Source: Pirellulaceae bacterium (GTDB lineage: Bacteria; Planctomycetota; Planctomycetia; Pirellulales; Pirellulaceae). Taken from it: DNA of 15,017 nt. Below, one piece after another: positions 7,984 to 15,017 of this stretch. Under the pieces are notes generated by a model. It was not told the DNA's origin. It did no database searches and worked only from the letters and a program-made list of their open reading frames with translations. A program made the position numbers and the translations under genes. Location: contig JAKVBZ010000108.1 of NCBI GenBank assembly GCA_022448645.1, forward strand, positions 1 to 15,017, in the 5' to 3' direction. Numbering within the stretch: the first letter of the stretch is position 1; each line of letters starts with the position of its first letter.

Positions 7984-9603
7984 TTAACGTGCCACACGCC
8001 AACGTGAATTGAATAGCCAGATCATCGTAACCAACAGGCCAAGGTTCGAAGCAGTCCCGAAGAGCATGTAACCGAAGAAATAAAACCAACGTCCTGTGGT
8101 GAGCGTTTCGTCCACCAAATCCATATACAGCGGAACTTCAAATGCCGTTGAAAAAGGGCTGATCATGCCGAACAGGGCTGTCGTTTCGGCCCCGGATAGG
8201 TCCAAAGTGGAGGCAATTACGGCTGCAGCAGGAGGCAAACAGAATAAAATGATGATGGTGATATACGTAGCCATCATGCTGTGGGCCGTTTTGCGGAACA
8301 CGACTGAATTGAATAGGGCCAGCATGGCGGTAGTCAGGCAGGTCATCAGCACTATCGATAAGAAAGCCGCTACTCCCAATAGATTTGACCAATAGGAAGT
8401 CACCATCAAGCAAGCCAGTAGCACGGGCCACACTAAGAACATGGTCAACACGCTGGAAACCCTCAATCCGGCAACCAACTTGCCCCATAGGATTTGCCAA
8501 GGCGAAATCGTCGTGGTAAGCAGCAAATCAAGCGTCTCACGCTCTCGTTCACTGGTGATGGCTCCAGCGGAAAATACGGGACCCACGAGCATGTTGAAAA
8601 TGATGATGTATCCAATGTACCAGGCGGCGTAGTGGGGCCATATGTAGAGGAAAATCGCCATCAACGGGATCGCCAGGAACATGCTGATTTGAATTACCAA
8701 TCGTAGCATTAACGTGCCTTGGCTGAATATTTCGCTACGAATCTCTTTGTCGTAAACAGGATTGGCTTTGTCATCCAAGAGATCGGTGCGTTTTGCAGGA
8801 GCGAATAATCGGTCGGGAAACTGATCACGTTGAATGACCAACCCTACTGCATTCTCGGCTTCTTCTTCGATATCGACGACTTCCTTTCCCTCACTGCCTA
8901 CGTCCGGAGGGTGTAGTAACCGTCGGCATGTGTTGAAAAACAACGCAGCACACATCATCCCGCAAACTGTTGGCATCAGTGTTAGGGTGAGGATCAGTCG
9001 AAAAAAACCATCCCCAGCAAACAGTCTCCAAAAGAAGACTGCAGCCAATGCCAGAGGCAACACCATCAAATAGGATACTACCAAGGCTGAAGCCGTGCGC
9101 CGGAAGTAGCTGCTGCAGGAAATGCTAATCATGCCAAAGGTGATCACCGAAATAACCAGGCCCAAATAGGCAGCCAAGACTTCATACATGGATACACCTC
9201 CCAGCGGAAGGCAAAGCATTACGATCGGCAGGGATGCAAAAATAAGAATCGCCAAATGCGTTAAGGAAGAAAGTAATTTTCCAAGCACGATAGCCGCAGG
9301 TTTCATCGGGGTAGCCAGCAGCATTTCGTATGTTTTGTATTCTTTTTCGAACGTGATCGTCCCTGCAGCGAAACTGGGGGTCATCAGTGATGCCAAGATG
9401 TATTGTCCGAGAAAGAATAAATCGACTAATCGCTTGGCCGCTTCCGGATTTGCCGTCAAGTCGAGTCGGTCATCTGGAGGCCAGCCAATGACGACGACAA
9501 ATCCAAGCAAACCGTTATAGAGAAGTAACAGTAAGAAACCTCGAGCCATGCGCAAATTCGCCGACAAACCTCGCTGCAACACCGCGTTGTCAAAGAGATA
9601 CAT
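7984..9603 (-). CDS. ABC-2 type transporter permease with two tandem permease halves
   Basis: This multi-pass inner-membrane protein has 539 residues from the ATG at 9603. It holds two copies of the ABC-2 permease core. The first half has an LFDNAVLQRGL entry (about 3-13), helices, AAGTITFEKEYKTYEMLLAT (79-98) and a GK coupling segment (ATPMKPAAIVLGKLL). After a charged cytoplasmic linker rich in Glu/Asp (about 234-280), NPVYDKEIR starts the second half, with SAGAITSERERETLDLLLTT (345-364) and ISPWQILWGKLVAGL. This indicates a fused pseudodimer. A GTG 18 nt upstream (9621) is in frame. The ATG is preferred because MYLFDN fits the usual start of the family, and a GAGGCAGG precedes it. Substrate is unknown. 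The required ATP-binding subunit is not in this window. Confidence 0.85.
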   Translation of the reverse strand: MYLFDNAVLQRGLSANLRMARGFLLLLLYNGLLGFVVVIGWPPDDRLDLTANPEAAKRLVDLFFLGQYILASLMTPSFAAGTITFEKEYKTYEMLLATPMKPAAIVLGKLLSSLTHLAILIFASLPIVMLCLPLGGVSMYEVLAAYLGLVISVITFGMISISCSSYFRRTASALVVSYLMVLPLALAAVFFWRLFAGDGFFRLILTLTLMPTVCGMMCAALFFNTCRRLLHPPDVGSEGKEVVDIEEEAENAVGLVIQRDQFPDRLFAPAKRTDLLDDKANPVYDKEIRSEIFSQGTLMLRLVIQISMFLAIPLMAIFLYIWPHYAAWYIGYIIIFNMLVGPVFSAGAITSERERETLDLLLTTTISPWQILWGKLVAGLRVSSVLTMFLVWPVLLACLMVTSYWSNLLGVAAFLSIVLMTCLTTAMLALFNSVVFRKTAHSMMATYITIIILFCLPPAAAVIASTLDLSGAETTALFGMISPFSTAFEVPLYMDLVDETLTTGRWFYFFGYMLFGTASNLGLLVTMIWLFNSRWRVAR

Positions 9604-10298
9604 GTGTCCTGCCTCACTCACTGCCCATCATTCCGTCGACAATGTGGCTGGTCTTGGTTGCTCGTCTTCATTGGAGTCTGCACTTAACATTGCTCGAGTC
9701 GTTCATGCATCGAGCCCCTTGCCGTTGGCTTTCTAAGTGTGCGATCTGGCTGCACAAACGCATTATAGGGTTCTATCGCTCAATTCGCCTACGGCTCGGG
9801 GCCCATTTACCCCCTGACGTTTTCGTGATGCGCAATTCCTCATTCTGGAGGCCAGATTTGTCCTCGCGCTTTGCTTGTTTCAGGATGACCCTGTGGGCCA
9901 ACGAACCAGTCTCCACCTCACAGCTGCTATGACCCGATCTCATTGTCAAGCAAAAAGAGAACGGGTTGCGATCACGTGAGATTGGTATGTCGAGATGTTA
10001 CTCCAACGAGACTCTTGGCGTGTAGCGTTTGAATGCCGCACTTTCCAATATAGGAAGTGTCTTGGAAAAGAAGGAATAATCACCTGGGAACAGCACACGA
10101 GACTTATATCAACGTAATCATGATGACGATTTCGGTGGAATATCGGTATGTGCAGTGGGGTACATCGCGGAGGAGAAAACAAATGACGTGCTTCCATGGC
10201 TACTCGTATCAGTGCGATTCGATTTGCCTTAGTTTCTGATCGCGTGCAAACAAGCTGCGAAAAGCTGGCGGTGGCTCCCAATGGCCGTGCCTTGATGC
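9604..10298. other. Long intergenic region without a convincing large gene
   Basis: About 695 bp lie between the permease start and the glycosyltransferase stop. Open frames at 9642-9932 (+) and 9946-10281 (-) encode sequences with no hydrophobic pattern or motif typical of a real protein and were not called. The permease promoter should lie near 9604-9800. A small hairpin, CACTTTCC-AATATA-GGAAGTG with one bulged T (10039-10059), has no T-run. The only start-like signal is a strong Shine-Dalgarno before a tiny ORF at 10183-10239, listed separately. Confidence 0.5.
10183..10239 (+). CDS. Possible 18-residue small ORF with strong Shine-Dalgarno
   Basis: An ATG at 10183 is preceded by GGAGGAG (10169-10175) with 7-nt spacing, the best ribosome binding site seen in the window. 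It opens an 18-codon frame, MTCFHGYSYQCDSICLSF, ending in TGA. The peptide has three cysteines and several aromatics. It lies in otherwise empty sequence and converges on the glycosyltransferase gene. No homology is recognised. The purine run could be chance. Confidence 0.2.
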   Translation: MTCFHGYSYQCDSICLSF

Positions 10299-12458
10299 CT
10301 ATTGTGTTTTACTAACTCCAAAATGGAGCAAATCCTCTCCTGGATCAGGCGATACGATGTCAAGCTCTGCCGGTGGACCATTGAGGGCTTGAGCAACGTC
10401 TGCATCGGTAAGCCGGTAGATGTGGATAGAATAGCCAATGCGGTCATCTGGTTCACGCTGCCGCAGAAAGGCACACAGCCGACAGAATCGAAGCTCTAAG
10501 AACCGTTTTAAAGTGGCTCGCTTTTTTCGTGCCGTGGGCGTGTTGTCGAGGAAGTCATTTTGATTTTGCCACTGTTGGAATTTGGGTATTGAGTTCAGCA
10601 ACTCGTGATATTCTGCTTCATATCGATCGTTCCAACGGCCAAAGGGACTGAGATAGATCGATTGCAACATGGTCGCGCTGATGCAATAGGTTCCACCCTG
10701 AAGTTGTCGGAATTGCAGTTTTTCGTCGGGCCAAATGGCGAACGATGGCAAGAAGTGGCCTTCGATTCCGTAGTAGCTGCGTTTCCCTGTACCGAAGTAC
10801 GAAATGTAGATGCGATTGGAAATGTCCTGTTTGTTTTCGCGAGTCGCCTCGTCGTCCAACCAGCGTTTCAATCCTCGCAGATCTTGGCCCCAGTCCAACG
10901 AACTATCGACAAGATGCCGATAAGCATTGGACGGCCCGCCGGCACTTGGATTGTAATAGGCCAGGTAATGAGGCCAAGCAGTTAACGTTTCCACGGATAG
11001 CCAAGCTAAAATCGCGAGCGTTGGTACTGTAGCCATCCAACGCCAAGGACGAAACCAGTAACCAACAGCTCCTAAGGATACGAATAGGATGGGATAGGTG
11101 GGCATCAAGTGGCGATGGCCAATGTTAATATTCGAAGTGATGGCTATCATCCAGTACAGCACGAAAAAAGCCCATAAGGGGGCTCCATGGTAAGCCATTC
11201 GTCGCAGACTATTTCTTTCACATTCAGTGTTAGTCGACTCGTGATCGTTCTCTCCTTCAACGATCGGTCGTTTTTGCGTTTTCCACAACTGCGTGCCCAC
11301 TGCAGATGCGATCAACACAAAAATTGGCCAGGGTGTCTTGTGCAGGAAGCAATAAGGAAAAAAACTTTTCCAACCGGTCCGTCGGTATTCTCCATTTAGG
11401 AATGCACGCCGTGTCTTCGTCCGACGAACGATTTTGCTGAAGCCTTGTAGGTAGGGTTGGGGGACAACGTGCAGGGTACTCGTCAATTTGACGGCGGCTC
11501 CCAAAATGCCTTCTGCTTCAATACCACGAATTTGGTACGCTTTCCCGATGACGTCTCTGCCGGGTTTGGCATGTCGAAATGTTCGTCCTTGAAAACCGTA
11601 GAACGTCCACATGACAAGCAGCGCCACCAAGGCGTGGCTCAAAAGAGAAATTCCCCAATAACGTAATCGTTCGTCAAATGATTGCACTGAGGTGGCGTGT
11701 CCATCATGGATCACTAATGGTTTCCTTCGCCATTCGCGTAGGGCCCAGAGGGCCACTGCCAGAGGAAATACGACGACAGCTGACATCTTGGTGACTAACA
11801 GCACACCCAATGCAATGCTGCTTGCCATGAGTGTCAAGCGAGAAAACCAATGCATGCTGATCCACAAGCATCCCAGGAATACCATGACTCCGAACGACAA
11901 AGCAACGTCCGAGACGACCAACGGTCCGTTGGCAAGAAACGTCGGGCTGAGTGCGAACACGGTTAACGAAATGACTGCGCCTGCTGTGCCAAACAGATGG
12001 CGAGACCAGAAAAAGATGGATAGGCCCAGTAACGCGCTGAGGACGACCATCATGCAACGTCCTCTCCATAGCATCATATCCACATCATTGCCCTGGTCGT
12101 AAAAGAACTGCATGGCCATGACAGGACCGGCACTGAACCACCAAGCAGGTTGTTCGAGAGTCGGATATTTGACATTGCTGAATAGCAGAGGGATGGCAGC
12201 CCATCGCTGAGGCAGGTTGCCGCTTTCCGGCTGCAAACGGTAATCTCCGGTATGCCAGTAGCTGTAGCCGGTCGCCAGATAGGACAATTCGTCAAACGTC
12301 ACAGATTTTCGAGATACTGCAGACAGCGCTAGGCCGATGTGTACTGCCAGGATCACCAGGACGACCACGATCGTCCACGTCGGACGAGTGTATTCTCTCC
12401 AGTCCGATGGTGAGTTGCGCTCACATTTTTCTTCTGCTGTCGGTTGATTCGCTGCCAA
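10299..12458 (-). CDS. GT-C fold membrane glycosyltransferase, PMT/ArnT (GT39)-like
   Basis: This 719-residue multi-pass protein resembles the polyprenyl-phosphate-dependent glycosyltransferases of the GT39/ArnT type. These move a sugar from a lipid carrier to an acceptor on the outer face of the membrane. Helix 1 spans about 28-48. The first outer loop has the acidic pair in SVTFDELSYLATG (Asp56-Glu57), the usual catalytic motif. SPTFLANGPLVVSDVALSFG (171-190) supplies the second conserved Asp (184). More helices follow to about 490, with the hallmark INIGHRHLMPTYP (445-455). After SSLDWGQDLRGLKRWL (519-534) comes a soluble C-terminal domain of about 185 residues. The start is TTG at 12458. 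No upstream in-frame ATG or GTG exists, and GAGG lies 8 nt before it. Donor and acceptor are unknown. Confidence 0.8.
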   Translation of the reverse strand: MAANQPTAEEKCERNSPSDWREYTRPTWTIVVVLVILAVHIGLALSAVSRKSVTFDELSYLATGYSYWHTGDYRLQPESGNLPQRWAAIPLLFSNVKYPTLEQPAWWFSAGPVMAMQFFYDQGNDVDMMLWRGRCMMVVLSALLGLSIFFWSRHLFGTAGAVISLTVFALSPTFLANGPLVVSDVALSFGVMVFLGCLWISMHWFSRLTLMASSIALGVLLVTKMSAVVVFPLAVALWALREWRRKPLVIHDGHATSVQSFDERLRYWGISLLSHALVALLVMWTFYGFQGRTFRHAKPGRDVIGKAYQIRGIEAEGILGAAVKLTSTLHVVPQPYLQGFSKIVRRTKTRRAFLNGEYRRTGWKSFFPYCFLHKTPWPIFVLIASAVGTQLWKTQKRPIVEGENDHESTNTECERNSLRRMAYHGAPLWAFFVLYWMIAITSNINIGHRHLMPTYPILFVSLGAVGYWFRPWRWMATVPTLAILAWLSVETLTAWPHYLAYYNPSAGGPSNAYRHLVDSSLDWGQDLRGLKRWLDDEATRENKQDISNRIYISYFGTGKRSYYGIEGHFLPSFAIWPDEKLQFRQLQGGTYCISATMLQSIYLSPFGRWNDRYEAEYHELLNSIPKFQQWQNQNDFLDNTPTARKKRATLKRFLELRFCRLCAFLRQREPDDRIGYSIHIYRLTDADVAQALNGPPAELDIVSPDPGEDLLHFGVSKTQ

Positions 12459-12637
12459 AAAGATATCCTCGATCGTTCCTGCGAATAAACCAAATTGGAT
12501 AGGTTGTTCCCTTAGCGCGCTTCTAGCATGCCTTCGGCAAACGGGCAGTTAACAGATGCCGCCAACGATCTAATGTCGGGGGCACTGGTTTGAAGGATGG
12601 AAGATTGCCGCATTGTAATGATTACATTCGGTAATGA
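12459..12637. promoter_or_regulatory. Spacer upstream of the glycosyltransferase gene, with its ribosome binding site
   Basis: This 179-bp gap separates the stop of the HlyD-like gene from the TTG start of the glycosyltransferase. GAGG (minus strand, 12467-12470) sits 8 nt before the TTG and supports that start. The right end contains most of the large AT-rich dyad described separately. No -35/-10 pair was confidently assigned. Confidence 0.4.
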
Positions 12638-12643
12638 TTACAA
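12613..12643. repeat. 31-bp AT-rich dyad built from two palindromic repeats
   Basis: The left arm TTGTAATGATTAC (12613-12625) and the right arm GTAATGATTACAA (12631-12643) are reverse complements except at the central G. ATTCG lies between them. The arms are also direct copies: TAATGATTACA occurs at 12616-12626 and 12632-12642, and TGTAATGATTACA is itself an odd palindrome. The element overlaps the TAA stop of the HlyD-like gene. It could be a tandem operator for a dimeric repressor, or an RNA hairpin closing the operon. The lack of a T-run after it and the low GC of the stem argue against a standard terminator. Confidence 0.7.
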
Positions 12644-13339
12644 GGTGATGTCGACCAGACTACCAGGGCGCAATGGTATGCCCTTGGGCAGCTGTATTCG
12701 TACAGGAACGCCCCAGCGAGATACAGTTTCCAATGGTATGTGGTGAGAAGGAATCTGTTCCAGACTAAGTCCCACACGTTCGACGGTGGCAGGAACGTAT
12801 CCCCCTTGAGTTTTCCGTGGTGCCACATTGACGGAGTCTCCTTCGTCCATTTCGGCCGCCAAGCTATCTGGGACATACGCTATAATGTATTTTGCTTCCT
12901 GTCCTGTGATGGTCATGATCGGTTCTGATGGCTGCACGTTTTGTCCCGTATGTCGCTGAATTTCCAAGACGCAACCATTGATTGGGGATGGTATAGCGAT
13001 GGGCGTTGAATCCGGGCTGGTGGATTCGGTCGGTGCGGTGCCAGGCAAAGGGACGGGGCGGATCAAAGCCAAAGTATCGCCTTGGTTTACCAAGTCGAGT
13101 TCTGTCCAATCACCGCTGGTAGGACGGGGCAGTTCGACGACAACTCCGTAGCAAGGGCTGACCACGTCGACTCGCACGGACATGACTTCACCCACCGCCT
13201 GATGCGTTGTCAGCTGGTGGCTCCAGAGCCAGCATACGCCAAGAACGGAGGCAAAAAAGCATACAATGGGCAAAGTGTGGTGACGCCACTGTCGCCAGCG
13301 CACCGGCCACGGAACTGGGATAGGTGTTGGATCGTTCAT
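12638..13339 (-). CDS. Short HlyD-like (biotinyl-lipoyl) membrane-anchored protein
   Basis: This 233-residue protein has a short cytoplasmic N-terminus with several Pro and Arg, then one membrane segment (about 22-41, LPIVCFFASVLGVCWLW). The rest is periplasmic and resembles a membrane-fusion adaptor. The lipoyl half-motifs are VVSPCYGVVVEL with VNQGDTLALI (59-92) and AIPSPINGCVLEI with GQNVQPSEPIMTI (115-144). A beta-barrel-like segment, YIIAYVPDSLAAEMDEGDSV (151-170), follows. The two lipoyl halves are joined only by a short Pro/Ser/Thr-rich linker (about 95-112). The long coiled-coil hairpin of true HlyD/AcrA adaptors is missing. It is the last gene of the VTC-DUF4956 operon, 9 nt after the DUF4956 stop. 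No efflux pump or TolC gene is present, so a drug-efflux role is unlikely. Confidence 0.75.
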   Translation of the reverse strand: MNDPTPIPVPWPVRWRQWRHHTLPIVCFFASVLGVCWLWSHQLTTHQAVGEVMSVRVDVVSPCYGVVVELPRPTSGDWTELDLVNQGDTLALIRPVPLPGTAPTESTSPDSTPIAIPSPINGCVLEIQRHTGQNVQPSEPIMTITGQEAKYIIAYVPDSLAAEMDEGDSVNVAPRKTQGGYVPATVERVGLSLEQIPSHHIPLETVSRWGVPVRIQLPKGIPLRPGSLVDITL

Positions 13340-13348
13340 TGTCGAGCG

Positions 13349-14041
13349 CTAAATCTCCGATTCGTCGACATATCGTCTCATAGAGACTTCTTCGACTGTC
13401 TCCGTAGAGGCCAATTCTTCACGTAATTCATGGGAACGGTCTGGATCGCGTAACAATAGGCGATAGTTGAGCAAGTACCGTTCACTGGAAATCTGTTGTT
13501 GGTTTACAAGCACGAATCTGAGGACGTGCCGCCCCAGGATTTTTGCCAAGTTGGCTCGGTGAGCTGCCATCGCTCCCGAGACTTCCACCGACAAGATGGT
13601 ATCAAAGCGATCTCGAGCTCCGAAATTGGTTGACCTGATGTAAAGCAAGACTAAAGCGATGCCCATGACAGACAGCACTGACGTGGTATGGCGTGAAGTT
13701 CCCACGGCCATGCCTTCTACGATTGCCCACAGGATAAATGTCGTATCTCGGGTATCCTTGAGCACATTTCGGAATCGTACCACGGCGAACACCGCAAGCA
13801 ATCCAAAAGCAACGGCCAGATTTCCGGCCATCAATATCATCAGGACCGAGACGATGACCGGGAGTACCACCAGGGAGCCCACGAAAGATTTGGAATATGT
13901 AAACGCATCATGCGTCCACATATAGATCCAGCCGATGGTCTGTCCCAGCAGAAAACTTAATAGCAATGTCAACGCTGTTGACATTGGCGATAGCGATAAT
14001 CCTGGATCGCCATGTATAAAACTTTGGAAAAGTTGACTCAT
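13349..14041 (-). CDS. DUF4956 family membrane protein
   Basis: This 230-residue protein has about four to five hydrophobic segments: roughly 21-42, 52-72, 74-90, 101-116 and 121-136. The family hallmark follows the third: FAVVRFRNVLKDTRDTTFIL (85-104), then WAIVEGMAVG (105-114). A soluble C-terminal tail of about 95 residues ends in a Glu-rich stretch. DUF4956 has no settled biochemical function that I know of. It is known to occur beside VTC-domain polyphosphate polymerases, often with CotH-like proteins. Here the gene starts 6 nt after the VTC gene stop, so the two are surely co-transcribed. A role in membrane placement or passage of the polymerase product is inference. The start is ATG. 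Confidence 0.88.
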   Translation of the reverse strand: MSQLFQSFIHGDPGLSLSPMSTALTLLLSFLLGQTIGWIYMWTHDAFTYSKSFVGSLVVLPVIVSVLMILMAGNLAVAFGLLAVFAVVRFRNVLKDTRDTTFILWAIVEGMAVGTSRHTTSVLSVMGIALVLLYIRSTNFGARDRFDTILSVEVSGAMAAHRANLAKILGRHVLRFVLVNQQQISSERYLLNYRLLLRDPDRSHELREELASTETVEEVSMRRYVDESEI

Positions 14042-14047
14042 TCGAAC

Positions 14048-14791
14048 TTATATGCGTGTGGTTTGAGGCGTGGCCAGTAGGCCCAGGTTTTCGACACAAG
14101 CAACGTATTTTGGAAACGAAACACGTGTCAGTTGAAACGATTGAATGAAATCGTGTATCCAGCCTGGCATTTCCTTGGTGAATTTGATCTCCATGACAAC
14201 TTGTCCATTTGAGACTTCCCCATGTCGCTCAGACGATAACGGTTCATGATCATTACGGCAGGCACGTCCCCAGATCTCACGATCAAAAGTAACGCGTATG
14301 TGATTCCCTAGTGAAGACTCATAGGCTTCGCGAGTATAGGAGACCAAAACGGTCTCTGCTGCCATCAATCGGTCTCGTCGTTCACAAAATTCTCCGATGA
14401 CGTCTGCGATGCAGTGATCTCGATTTTGCTCCGTAAGAGACAGGTATCCGCCATGGATGATTTGCTGCATTTCAGCTTTTGTCACTTGTGCTCTTAGTTT
14501 ATGGATGAAATCGTTCGCTCGTTGCTTGATTTCAATAAATGCAGGGGCTTCTGGATCCGGATCGTACCAGCGAACGCGCAACTTGTAACGATTTCTTAAT
14601 CCTTGCTGTGTCTGCCTGCAAAGTGTTAGGGATGGACCGTCCAGATAGAGTGTATAGACCTGGTACCGATTGGTACCGTTATCGTTTGTGTGCACATCTG
14701 GGGCAAGAAACGTACGCACATAGGTCCGCAAAGCCGGGGTAACCGCCTCTGGAACCAAGTACTTCATCTCATACCGTTCGTTTTGCAGCAC
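14048..14791 (-). CDS. VTC-domain polyphosphate polymerase-like protein
   Basis: This 247-residue soluble protein has the triphosphate-tunnel fold of the VTC domain. In yeast Vtc4 this fold makes polyphosphate from ATP. The tunnel motifs appear in order: RYEMKYLV (6-13, Lys10), YTLYLDG (46-52), RYKLRVRWY (68-76), AFIEIKQR (84-91, Glu87/Lys89), IRVTFDRE (165-172), VVMEIKFT (198-205, Glu201/Lys203) and SFPKYVACVEN (225-235, Lys228). These match the basic and acidic residues that bind the phosphates and metal. There is no SPX domain and no membrane segment, so the DUF4956 partner probably ties it to the membrane. The start is GTG at 14791; no other start lies between it and an in-frame stop at 14834-14836. 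It is the first gene of a three-gene operon. Actual product is unproven. Confidence 0.88.
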   Translation of the reverse strand: MLQNERYEMKYLVPEAVTPALRTYVRTFLAPDVHTNDNGTNRYQVYTLYLDGPSLTLCRQTQQGLRNRYKLRVRWYDPDPEAPAFIEIKQRANDFIHKLRAQVTKAEMQQIIHGGYLSLTEQNRDHCIADVIGEFCERRDRLMAAETVLVSYTREAYESSLGNHIRVTFDREIWGRACRNDHEPLSSERHGEVSNGQVVMEIKFTKEMPGWIHDFIQSFQLTRVSFPKYVACVENLGLLATPQTTRI

Positions 14792-15017
14792 ATTACACCA
14801 TGATGGCCGTTCTCGCCGTGCCTTCGCTAAAAGTTAGTTTTTCGTGCGAGTCTCGTGTAGACCACCCTCATTTAAAGGGAGACGTTTCATAAATCTCGCT
14901 CCCGTCCCGCGAACACAGGAAAAGAATCACGGCCGCATCTGTACTTTCACTGAGAAAGTGAACAGATCCGTCGCACATCAATCCGTGTGCTCCTGATGCA
15001 TGTTGGGAAAAAATCCG
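14792..15017. promoter_or_regulatory. Region upstream of the VTC operon with a long dyad
   Basis: No gene was seen in the last 226 bp. The region must hold the promoter of the VTC-DUF4956-HlyD operon unless that lies beyond the window. A dyad at 14937-14967 is the main structure (separate entry). No promoter boxes were assigned with confidence. Confidence 0.4.
14937..14967. repeat. Imperfect inverted repeat upstream of the VTC operon
   Basis: ATCTGTACTTT (14937-14947) pairs with AAAGT (14955-14959) and ACAGAT (14962-14967). That makes 11 pairs with a 2-nt bulge (GA) and a 7-nt loop. No T-run follows on either strand. It lies about 145 bp upstream of the GTG start. It may be an operator, a leader-RNA hairpin or the end of an unseen neighbouring transcript. 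Confidence 0.5.

Noticed and set aside
7750..8007. 85-codon open frame on the plus strand
   Set aside because: It overlaps the permease end, has no motif, and lies in a likely regulatory spacer.
9604..9621. GTG start for the ABC permease 18 nt upstream of the ATG
   Set aside because: It is possible, but the ATG fits the family start and has a purine-rich site in front of it. The difference is only six residues.
9642..9932. 96-codon open frame on the plus strand
   Set aside because: No recognisable domain, no good ribosome binding site, and no operon context.
9946..10281. 111-codon open frame on the minus strand in the long spacer
   Set aside because: Composition is rich in His, Arg and Ser without pattern, has no motif, and looks like translated noncoding DNA.
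12638..13339. Reading the HlyD-like gene as part of a drug-efflux pump
   Set aside because: There is no RND or MFS pump, ABC exporter or TolC gene in the operon, and the coiled-coil hairpin that docks to TolC is missing.
1..15017. tRNA, rRNA, CRISPR arrays, insertion sequences, phage genes
   Set aside because: Read for T-loop-like motifs, regular spaced repeats, transposase motifs and paired terminal inverted repeats; none were found.

Overview
The window looks like a piece of a moderate-GC bacterial chromosome, most likely from a planctomycete (Pirellulales-like). This is inference, not proof. It rests on an hpnC-hpnD-hpnE squalene cluster next to ispH, a fused double ABC-2 permease, a large GT-C type membrane glycosyltransferase with a planctomycete-like C-terminal motif, weak or absent Shine-Dalgarno sequences before most genes, and roomy intergenic spaces. 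No rRNA, tRNA, CRISPR array, transposase or phage gene was seen. All genes are on the minus strand except the first (partial) gene and ispH.

Layout. At 1-847 (+) is the 3' part of a Gfo/Idh/MocA oxidoreductase. At 981-4207 (-) lies a compact operon read hpnC, hpnD, hpnE, which makes squalene from farnesyl diphosphate. It is divergent from ispH (4274-5206, +), the last enzyme of the MEP isoprenoid pathway, across a 66-bp shared spacer. Precursor supply and precursor use therefore sit side by side. At 5298-7592 (-) is a pyrB-pyrC pair. PyrB looks like a working aspartate carbamoyltransferase. Its dihydroorotase-like partner has lost two metal-binding histidines and the catalytic aspartate, so it is predicted to be a non-catalytic PyrC' subunit. 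At 7984-9603 (-) is a duplicated ABC-2 permease with no ATPase gene in view, followed by about 700 bp with no convincing large gene. At 10299-12458 (-) is a 719-residue multi-pass glycosyltransferase with a TTG start.

At 12638-14791 (-) a tight three-gene operon encodes a VTC-type polyphosphate polymerase domain protein, a DUF4956 membrane protein and a short HlyD-like membrane-anchored protein. Spacings are 6 and 9 nt, so the three products probably work together at the membrane. This is the best candidate here for a poorly described system. The operon ends in a striking 31-bp AT-rich dyad made of two copies of a palindromic element, and a second dyad lies upstream of its first gene.
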